The translations under genes and the position numbers were made by a program. DNA of 17,706 nucleotides from Conidiobolus incongruus B7586 (taxonomy: Eukaryota > Entomophthoromycota > Entomophthoromycetes > Entomophthorales > Conidiobolaceae). The stretch spans positions 1-17,706 of the forward strand of contig JNEM01014991.1 in the NCBI GenBank assembly GCA_000697335.1, in the 5' to 3' direction. Within the stretch, counting starts at the first letter, position 1, and each line of letters starts with the position of its first letter. A model generated the notes under the pieces. The model was given only the letters and a program-made list of their open reading frames with translations, did not search any database and had not been told where the DNA came from. Of this stretch, positions 10,105 to 17,706 are shown one piece after another.

Positions 10105-11435
10105 TCAATTAATTAAATTTAAATATATTTTTATATAGTATAACATTATTAATTGAGTAATTTTGATTTTATCTTAAATAATTTCAATATATATAAATAT
10201 AAATTGCACGTTTCCAAGAATTCTGATTATAAGAATACACTCAGATTTATATACCACATTTGATTATTAAAATTTTAATGCATATTGATTAGTAATATTG
10301 ATAATTTTTTAGTATTAAAAATATAAATATAGATGATGATATTGCCAATTTAATTAAACTTTATAAGTTAATGATTTGAAATATAATAGTAATATTTTAA
10401 TAATACTACAATGTATCAGCTTGCTATCTCATAACATTAATAATCAAAATCAATTAGTATTTTTGATTCAAAATTAATCAGCATATCATATAAAAAAAAT
10501 TAATTACTAGATCAATGATTGGTTAAATCTAAATCGAAAATGAGATTAGTATAATTTTTGTTTTTCATATTAAAATCGAAAAACACTTAACTTAAGCGCT
10601 CTATATTATATTAAAATATACTGTATTGGTCAACATTGAAGTTTGTACTAAATAATTTAAATTTAAATTAGAAAATAATAGCGAATAACATATTATCGCA
10701 ACTTATTAGGGTGTCATTTCTCAAAATCAATAAAAATTTAAAATTATTGATATATTGTATACAAAACACAACAATATAAACGATTTATATGATATTTTCC
10801 TTACATTGGATATTGGGTAAGAAATATCAATGGTATTGAATAATATTATTATTATCAATTTGAGCATATAATATATCTTCACATCAAATTTAATACTATA
10901 TATTTAAATTTACAATGAAAATGAAAACCATATTATAAAATTATTAGGAAAGTACTCTAAACTTATACCTAACTACTACAAACTTTCTTGTACATGGATG
11001 GGAATTTCAATCTAAATTTTAACATATGTACTGCTTAGGAAAGGACAATATATATTGTTTAGCTATGATTCAATAACAAAAAAAATACTATTAATATAGT
11101 ACTGTTAATAAGATCATATTACAAGGACAAACTACATCTATTCTTTATTGAATAAAAGATTCACTGAACGCATGGAACTTCTTATGTTTTACAATCTAAA
11201 TTATTGATTATTTTGAGTATTCCTTCACAATCAACTTGCAACTGTCTGCTAACAGTATCATAATGTTTTGATTGAAAAAATTAATATTCAAATTTAATTA
11301 AGTATGATTCCTTTAATTTTATTACTCTAAATATCGATTTTTCCTAATTAATCAAATATTAAATAATAAAGTATTTGTATCTTCTATGATATATAGACTT
11401 ATTTAAAATACCTTAACTATTAAGTATAAAATAAT

Positions 11436-11455
11436 GTATATATATATATATATAT
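11436..11455. repeat. (TA)n microsatellite
   Basis: A pure alternating TA run of about 20 bases in non-coding DNA. Confidence 0.9.
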
Positions 11456-12132
11456 GGTAACAAATGTTAAATTTTTAAAATATTTTAAAAATTAATTTAC
11501 AAATTAATTCAAATCTTTGTTTATAATATTAAGTTGAATACTATTTCAAGAATGAAAAACATTTAAAATTTAAAGAATATTTGTATTATTATGATTTTGA
11601 GAAAAAAAATTTTTTTTCTTGTTTATTTATAAGCTTTGAATAATGAGGCCAAAAATCTAATAAATATTGAATTTATGATTTTAATTCCAATATGAGTCAT
11701 TCCAAATTTAACTAAGTGAATTTATATCTAATATTTCCACTTAATACAATATAATATCAGATGATATTGTTTGAAATAGTTTCGAAGGAGATATCATTAT
11801 AAAGATAAAAATTATCTAAATATACATATAAAATAAATTAAACTAATAAAAAGATATAATAAAAAATGATAATTAAATTTAGGGTAAACTAAAATTTTAA
11901 CATTCTGTTATTTATAATAATTCCCTTAGTAATTAAAAACAGAATAAATGGTGAATATATATTGTTAATCAAATACCTGATTTAAGCTTTGTTAAAATGA
12001 CAATATATCATTGGGGATATGAAATCTTAAATATAACTAAGAAAATAAATAAATAAACTAACAATATGAATTCAGGATAAATTAATTACCGAACACAATA
12101 TAACAACTTAATATTTAATAGATTGTATTAAT

Positions 12133-12138
12133 TTTATT
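12133..12138 (-). terminator. possible poly(A) signal (AATAAA) of the desaturase gene
   Basis: AATAAA on the minus strand, about 93 bases past the TAA stop. The spacing is nearly the same as for the candidate behind the orphan gene. Another AATAAA overlaps the stop itself (12230-12235). Chance matches are frequent in this composition. Confidence 0.3.
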
Positions 12139-12230
12139 AATGTAACACATTTTATGATTAGTGAAAAAAAATTATATATTATTTTGTAAGATATTAATCA
12201 TCATTAATAAATGAATTGTCTAAATTAATT

Positions 12231-13307
12231 TTATTTTTCGACCAATTTCCTGCCCTCTTTGTGGGATTGTTGACTTCTGATAGTTCTGGATTGAGGTCCC
12301 ATCATACTCTCTGTAATGAAACGAACTTGCATCCATACCCAGCTGGTGTGATAGTTCAAAGTATTGTAGAATTCGGGTGCAATACGACGTACTTCAGGCA
12401 AGTTGGCCCATGAAATTTGCATAAAGTCGTGGTGTTCGTTGTGATATCCAATATTCATAAATACCTTATTCAATACACCATAGTAGGAATATGTCTCTTG
12501 ACCATCTTCAAACGTGTAGTGTTCTTGAATGAAGTGGGCAGCTCCAGGATGAAGACCATAACCTAACCAGAGGGAAAAGAAGAGATAGAGGAAGCCTTGA
12601 ACTCCACAGAAGTATAAAATCAAGAGATCGACAGTAATAGTATAGATAATATTCACAATTTCCCAAAAACTCAAAGGCTTGAACTTAGCGATACCACGGA
12701 CAACATACATGAGGGGGTAGCAGAAGACCCAGAGGAATTTGAGGAATGAATTACCTTTGATCAAGTATAATTCCCATTCAAGTGGAAGATCAGGATCAAC
12801 ATCATCTACACCTTGGTATGCGTGATGTGTCAAGTGATAACGGCGGAAGGAAGACGAAATAGGAAAAGGAATACATGTATTAACGATCAAACCAAGGATA
12901 CGATTAGCCAAGGGGTTGTGAGAGCAAAGATTGTGAGAACACTCGTGGATCAGTACCCCATAAAGAGCAGTGAGTGTCCCCCCAACAAAATAGCTCATCA
13001 AAAACATTGGGAGAGCGCTAGGTTGCCAAATCTTACCGATCACATAGCTTAAGCCTAGTTGAATAACAGTAGTAATGATGATAATGTACTTAGTTCGCCA
13101 GTCTGGGCCATAAAGCTTAGCAATTTCGGGATACTTCTTTAGAATAGCTAACTTGCGCTTGAAGTGTGGTTCGTCCATGTTATCGACGGCCATTCCGGTG
13201 TCCCTGTAGGGAATTGAACGCTTCCATTCTCCTAAATATAATGGATGGCGATGATCTGGGTGGATATCTTGGGTCACTTTGGCTGGAAGTGAAACGTTAG
13301 GAGGCAT
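12231..13307 (-). CDS. sphingolipid delta-4 desaturase (dihydroceramide desaturase, DES/DEGS type)
   Basis: A membrane di-iron enzyme that places the 4,5 double bond in the sphingoid base of dihydroceramide to give ceramide. In this family it acts in the endoplasmic reticulum, with electrons from cytochrome b5. Seen: 358 residues in one frame from ATG (13305-13307) to TAA (12231-12233). The N-terminal family domain lies at about 40-70 (KRKLAILKKYPEIAKLYGPD). The three histidine boxes are HECSH (121-125), HLTHH (158-162) and HNEHH (289-293). The strongly diagnostic stretch HPGAAHFIQEHY...ETYSYYG.LN...GYHNEHHDF spans about 253-295. Hydrophobic segments lie near 74-92, 97-120, 189-205 and 217-250. 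The N-terminus is about 40 residues longer than in the human enzyme. No fused cytochrome b5 domain is seen. All 12 or so glutamines are CAA/CAG. A bifunctional desaturase/C4-hydroxylase activity cannot be excluded from sequence alone. Confidence 0.96.
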   Translation of the reverse strand: MPPNVSLPAKVTQDIHPDHRHPLYLGEWKRSIPYRDTGMAVDNMDEPHFKRKLAILKKYPEIAKLYGPDWRTKYIIIITTVIQLGLSYVIGKIWQPSALPMFLMSYFVGGTLTALYGVLIHECSHNLCSHNPLANRILGLIVNTCIPFPISSSFRRYHLTHHAYQGVDDVDPDLPLEWELYLIKGNSFLKFLWVFCYPLMYVVRGIAKFKPLSFWEIVNIIYTITVDLLILYFCGVQGFLYLFFSLWLGYGLHPGAAHFIQEHYTFEDGQETYSYYGVLNKVFMNIGYHNEHHDFMQISWANLPEVRRIAPEFYNTLNYHTSWVWMQVRFITESMMGPQSRTIRSQQSHKEGRKLVEK

Positions 13308-13489
13308 GATGATCTACTGAATACTATGTATGTATTAATAGTGGTATAGTATTATTCTGACTGTGAGGATAATAATTAATTTATGTTAGTGATTATGTTT
13401 AATTTTATATATACAAGTGATAAATTATATTTTTAAATATATATCAAGTGTATCAAAATAGAGATCAAGAGTTCAAATTGGAATGATAA

Positions 13490-13510
13490 ACGATAATCGT
13501 CTTATATATA
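13490..13510 (-). promoter_or_regulatory. TATA-like box next to ACGATAATCGT palindrome
   Basis: A perfect 11-base palindrome (ACGAT-A-ATCGT, 13490-13500) is separated by two bases from TATATATA (13503-13510). In minus-strand direction the TATA comes first, so the palindrome would lie just before the transcription start. Its G+C content and symmetry are unusual here and suggest a regulator site; that role is inferred. Confidence 0.35.
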
Positions 13511-13694
13511 TCTCGTTCCTCCACAATTTTACTTTTACACCATATTTTATATTTATTCATATTACTTTCCACCTATTTCTCCCTCTCTCCTCTCAACTTC
13601 CCTTACCACAAACGCTTCGGATTAAGTTCTCAGGATCTTTACAAAATTAGTTTCAGATCTTGTCCTTCATTCAGCAGTCAACTTTCAAAGCCAT

Positions 13695-13733
13695 CCAATC
13701 AGGGCAATTATCAAGATCCCCAATTTCTCCAAT
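13695..13733. promoter_or_regulatory. cluster of three CCAAT boxes
   Basis: CCAAT occurs on the plus strand at 13695-13699 (as CCAATCA, the classical extended form), 13720-13724 and 13729-13733. A reverse-orientation match, ATTGG, lies at 13879-13883. CCAAT is the site of the NF-Y/HAP complex in eukaryotes and works in either orientation. It lies about 390-425 bases upstream of the desaturase ATG. Confidence 0.4.
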
Positions 13734-13900
13734 TTGAAGGAGATAAGATGCCGATAATATTAGTTTAACTGTTCTTGATTTTGGTGGAGATTCTAATAAA
13801 GTAGATTCCATCAAGAGATCAACGAATGAATTCCCGATTCAGCTTAATTGATCTAATAGCTTCACATAACCATATTCTATTGGTTAAACAATTTCTCAAT

Positions 13901-16520
13901 TTTTGTTAATTTAGACCTTAAAAATAATTATAATTAATTGATAACAGATAAAACAAATAATGATATAATAGATAATTTTAATTTGACAAAAACTAGAGAA
14001 ACAACTCATTTCATATAACACTAAAAAATTTAAAAAATTTAAAAAAATTTTTAATCCAATTTCAAAACAGGTATTTAAATTATTTAGTTGATATTTAACT
14101 GAGTAAAACGAATATATCTATTAATTCAATCTATTGTTCAAAAACTATTCAAAAAATCAAACTTTGATTTTATTAAAAGTAATATAAATCATTATATAGT
14201 ATTTGTTTTCATTTTCTATATGATGATTATTATTAACTTAACTAACTAATTAAAAATGAATACTCTCAATAGAGCAAACATATCATGCATATGCTAATAG
14301 AATTGATTAATCGATATTTTAGCGAATAAAGTTGATCACAAATATTAATTAAATCATAATATACTTTAAAATTGTTAAATATATTTATATAATATTAATT
14401 AACTTGATTTTATCATATTAAAAACTATATTTTAAAAAAAAATTATTGTTTTATTCTCTCTTTTTGTTATTACGCCAAAATATATTAATTTAATATGTTT
14501 AACTTGAATTCTTTACTATAATTTTAGTTAAAATTTTCCGAATATTTCCAAAATAAGCAATATTTTAAAATATCTATTGAAATATTATAATTAAATTTAA
14601 AATAACTTTTAAGCTCATATATATTTCATATGAAATTTATTAAATATATTTTGATATGTGAATATTATTCATTTAAGCTAGAGAGATAATTCAGGGAGTT
14701 TAAGAGATAATAAGTAGTGTAGATATGAAGTTTATGATGAATAACTAATTTTCTTAGCTCTTAATATGATAATCAACTATTTTCAAAATTATTCAAGGAT
14801 ATTAGAAAAAGTTATATCCAGGTTTAATTTATATTAAATGATGTGCAATTAATTAAACATATGAGATTAACAATGAATTCAAAGTATATAATATATTATT
14901 AGGTTTGTATTCTATTTTAAATCATCTTGATTTTTAATTTAATCTATTTTAATCAATTTGCTAATATTTACATATTTTAACTAATAAAGTTCATTTCAAT
15001 ATTATTGAAATAATTCATTATTGAAAAAGCTATGATAATAACTATATTCAACCAATAAAGATTCAATAATAATTGAAATTAATATATGGATCTTATTTTG
15101 AACTATTTTATTAATTCATTCATTCAGTGTTACGATGATCTGTAAATAGTAATAAATATAATTTAGTTTTCTATGATATAGTGTTATCTATTAAATTTAG
15201 GATGTTAATGAAACATCGTTATAAATTCAACATAATAACTTATTTCAACTATATAATAATGAATATATAACATATATGATAACTATTATTTCAAATAACA
15301 AAATTTTATTACACACACCCAAAACGAGGTTATCAATAAGGAATGATGATTTATTCACCTCAGTTATGGTTAAACTGATTTAATTTTAATTTTAATCAAA
15401 ATTAGTACATCTAAAATTCTTCAGGTCCAGAATATACAATTCCACTCTCAATTTTGAGTCTAGATAAATTTTAACAATTTTAGCCATGTGAAAACTCTTA
15501 AATGTTCTATCCTTGAAAAATCAAATTCAAATACTTAAAAATAAAAAGATTTAGCTAATTAATCGGTCTAAATTTTGAAAAAGTTATATTTTACTCAATA
15601 ATAATGATATTATTAAAATTAATATCAATTTTTAATCCACTTTATAAAAAACCTAAACTTTTAATTTACAAATGTGAAAAATGAATCAATATTCAATTCA
15701 AATTATATATTTTCATCCAATTAATGCATTAAAATATTTATTCTTTTTAACTCTTAGGTGTAAATTGATTAACCGATGTATTAGTCAATAGTGATATTAA
15801 GTATATTAGATATTAGGATCCTGTAGTTTAATCTAAGTTATTTGTCCTAAAAAATTAATGAATTCAAGTTTCAATTCACAGGTCAAAGATTAATTATATT
15901 CATTTAACAAAGTACTCCTTTACAGTTATATTTTTATTTGCACTTAATTTTTGAGAATTAATAAATTACCCAATTTATAACTATTTTAAGAGAAAAATAT
16001 TAAATTATTAATTTTTCGAATCATTTCCAATGATTTTTTGATCATTACTTTAATTATTTGAATTGCAATATAAATTTTAATATCACTTATTAGTATCAGC
16101 ATGATATTGAAATATAATATATCCTATATTGTAAATGTAACAGTGTTACTTTTGTTTTGTAATCACAGGAATCTAGTATTGATTAGACTTGGTGAACTAA
16201 ATTTGGTTATAAATCTTGAGTAATTAGGTTAATAAATATTAAATAAAGATATTATATGTTATATAAAAATGGATATATATTGTAAACTTGGTATAAAATA
16301 TTAATAATTATATAAAAATAATGATATAAATTTGATATATTATATTAATAGCCTAAGTATTCAACAAACAAATTAATTAAGCTTAGGATCAAATATTTAA
16401 AAATATTTAGATAGAATAAATTCTAAGTTAAAAAAATAAAATAAATTAAATATATTTTAATTGAAATATATATTATCATCAAACTATTATAAGTTGGAAA
16501 AATAATCTCATTTCTTTAGA
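13901..16520. other. intergenic DNA, no gene recognised
   Basis: About 2.6 kb with no supportable reading frame, tRNA or mobile element. Patches near 15300-15500 and 15740-15900 are a little richer in G+C, but every frame is closed within short distances. Inverted repeats such as TAATTTT-AATC-AAAATTA near 15390-15410 contain almost only A and T and are expected from composition. Confidence 0.6.
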
Positions 16521-16527
16521 TTACTGT

Positions 16528-16556
16528 ATTATCCTAGTGCTGGAAACTAGGATAAT
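16528..16556. repeat. perfect 10-bp hairpin
   Basis: ATTATCCTAG (16528-16537) and CTAGGATAAT (16547-16556) are exact reverse complements around a 9-base loop (TGCTGGAAA). Each arm includes four G/C bases, which is unusual in this surrounding. It could be an RNA hairpin, a 3'-end signal or a fossil inverted repeat end; nothing in the sequence decides. Confidence 0.6.
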
Positions 16557-16628
16557 TGTATTGAATTAAGTTGGAGTGTGGATAAGTTATAGGATTAGGA
16601 TGTAGTTATATGGAGTTTTATTGGAAGT
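16557..16628 (+). other. C-free, G/T/A tract
   Basis: For about 70 bases after the hairpin the plus strand has no C but abundant G (GGAGTGTGGATAAG-like runs, TAGGATTAGGATG). This strong strand asymmetry differs from both flanks. It may be degenerate repeat sequence or part of a transcribed RNA together with the hairpin. The minus-strand open frame across 16587-16808 is a translation of the adjoining tetranucleotide repeat and is not a gene. Confidence 0.4.
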
Positions 16629-16660
16629 TCTTGACAAAGACTTGAAGTTAGTTTCCTTCA

Positions 16661-16763
16661 GATAGATAGATAGATAGATAGTCGGATAGATAGATAGATA
16701 GATAGTTGGATAGATGGATAAGTGAATAGATAGATAACTGGATGAATGAATAGATAGATAGAT
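16661..16763. repeat. GATA-type tetranucleotide microsatellite, interrupted
   Basis: About 25 GATA-like units run for 103 bases, interrupted by variants such as GTCG, GTTG, GGAT, AACTG and GAATGAAT. The interruptions indicate an ageing array. Confidence 0.95.
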
Positions 16764-16809
16764 CCCTGTTGTATTTCCCCTTTTGATATTGGGATAAGAA
16801 TGGATCAAT

Positions 16810-17706
16810 TTAAGGGAAAGTAGAATAAGAGATAAATTATGGGTAAACTGATATTAAAGGTAAATATATATGGACTAATTGGGTAGATACGTGACAATTA
16901 CATATGATAAATAAGCTTGAGAGTTTTTGATTTTTATAAATTGTCACTAAATATATTATTGAATTAAATGATAAAATTTATATTATTTTAATTTTAAATT
17001 AAAATTTTATTAATAAATTATTTTTCCTTTTAATTAAAATTAATAATTATTATTAATTGATTATAATACTTATATTATAAAAAGTTTCTTTAGATGATAA
17101 TTTAATTTAAAAAAAGATATGAATATTAAAATAAATTTAATAAACTTTTTTTTGTTATTAATGATAATATAATTATTTAATAAATATATCAATAATATGG
17201 TAAATATTACTTTGTATTTTAAATAATGAGAAATTTTTGCAATTAAAAATAAATAAAGATTTTGATATATAGTAAATAAATTAATAATAAGATATAAATT
17301 TTATGGTTTCTTTTATTAATAATAACTTTTTACTATACTTTTGATAAATTTTTTTTAAAAAATAATTTTTTTATCAAGAACTAAAGTTTAATATTTTATA
17401 AATTAATTAAACTTTTCTATAAAATTTTTATCTTATAAGATGTTTTTTAATTACCTAAAGTAATTATAATTATATAAGTTATAATATAAAGAATAAACTA
17501 AATATTATAGTTTTTTCAAGTTATTTTTAAATAAAATGCTCTTTATAACTTTAGATTTATATATTTTATAATTAATATATAAGATTATATATTTTTTTAT
17601 ATTATATTCACAATATTAATTAGAAATAATTTTATTTAAAAAAACAATATAAAATTTAATATTAATTAATTTTTTTCAAGAAATCAAAAAATATAATATA
17701 TATTAT
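16810..17706. other. extremely AT-rich intergenic DNA, no gene seen
   Basis: G+C drops to roughly 8-10% by eye after about 16930. No open frame, RNA gene or mobile element is supportable. A 9-bp inverted repeat with a one-base spacer at 16986-17004 is made only of A and T. Confidence 0.7.

Larger units (their letters stand above)
8860..10650 (-). repeat. segmental duplication, copy 2 (carries the decayed orphan gene)
   Basis: The partner of about 2860-5060, in the same orientation and about 6 kb away. The coding part is clearly similar (about 70% identical residues over the last 159 codons, counted by eye). The downstream flank (8931-8993), the upstream AGACTGTCT element (10083) and the block 10529-10573 align in the same order as in copy 1. 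Flank divergence and gene decay point to an old rather than recent duplication. The limits are approximate. Confidence 0.65.
9889..12230. other. intergenic DNA between the decayed gene and the desaturase
   Basis: The first 750 bases are the upstream flank of the duplicated segment. The rest shows no gene. A slightly G+C-richer patch at about 11030-11280 includes a 32-codon minus-strand open stretch (11182-11280) with coding-like composition, but it is too short and isolated to call. A (TA)n run lies at 11436-11455. Confidence 0.6.
13308..13900 (-). promoter_or_regulatory. leader and promoter region of the desaturase gene
   Basis: This stretch is clearly richer in G+C than other intergenic DNA, especially 13560-13860. 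On the minus strand it contains a purine-rich tract (about 13560-13600), a TATATATA sequence at 13503-13510 about 200 bases before the ATG, and an 11-base palindrome at 13490-13500. The plus strand holds a cluster of CCAAT pentamers further upstream. A GTAAGG sequence (13601-13606, minus strand) and a TTCAG shortly before the ATG (13317-13321) would fit a 290-base intron in the 5' untranslated leader; that is only a possibility. No protein frame of useful length is present on either strand. Confidence 0.5.

Noticed and set aside
11182-11280. A 32-codon minus-strand open stretch with mixed, protein-like composition (VSRQLQVDCEGILKIINNLDC).
   Set aside because: It is too short, isolated and without a start codon. 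It could be a lost exon, but nothing nearby supports a gene model.
16587-16808. A 73-codon minus-strand open frame rich in Tyr-Leu-Ser-Ile.
   Set aside because: It is the translation of the GATA tetranucleotide array, whose repeat has no stop in that frame.

Overview
This window reads as nuclear DNA of a very AT-rich microbial eukaryote. Intergenic DNA is extremely poor in G+C: roughly 8-12% by eye in the first 2.2 kb and the last 0.8 kb, and roughly 17-22% between. The two intact coding regions stand out as uninterrupted blocks near 40% G+C. There are no ribosome-binding sites or operons. One gene is a eukaryotic membrane sphingolipid desaturase with long AT-rich flanks. The two intact reading frames hold about 19 glutamines, all CAA/CAG, and end in TAG and TAA, so TAA and TAG behave as stops; this argues against a ciliate-type TAA/TAG=Gln code. 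I cannot name the lineage: an early-diverging fungus or an AT-rich protist would both fit.

Layout: 1-2860 is AT-rich DNA with a short dispersed repeat. 2990-3889 (minus) encodes an unrecognised, cysteine-containing soluble protein of 299 residues. 3890-5100 is its upstream flank. 5100-5350 is a locally G-rich patch with several adjacent hairpins, which could be a structured RNA. 5350-8860 shows no gene. 8994-9888 (minus) is a decayed second copy of the 299-residue gene, lying in a diverged segmental duplication that includes both flanks. 10650-12230 shows no gene. 12231-13307 (minus) is a complete, intronless-looking sphingolipid delta-4 / dihydroceramide desaturase. 13308-13860 is its comparatively G+C-rich leader and promoter region. 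13900-16500 shows no gene. 16528-16556 is a perfect 10-bp hairpin, followed by a tract with almost no C on the plus strand and a GATA-type microsatellite. 16810-17706 returns to extreme AT richness.

All recognisable genes are on the minus strand, but they are kilobases apart and nothing ties their functions together. The best biological leads are (a) the duplicated orphan gene, whose two copies keep the same AGACTGTCT-containing element about 200 bases upstream of their starts, and (b) the hairpin cluster at 5151-5305. I found no convincing transposon, virus-derived element, tRNA, rRNA or CRISPR array.
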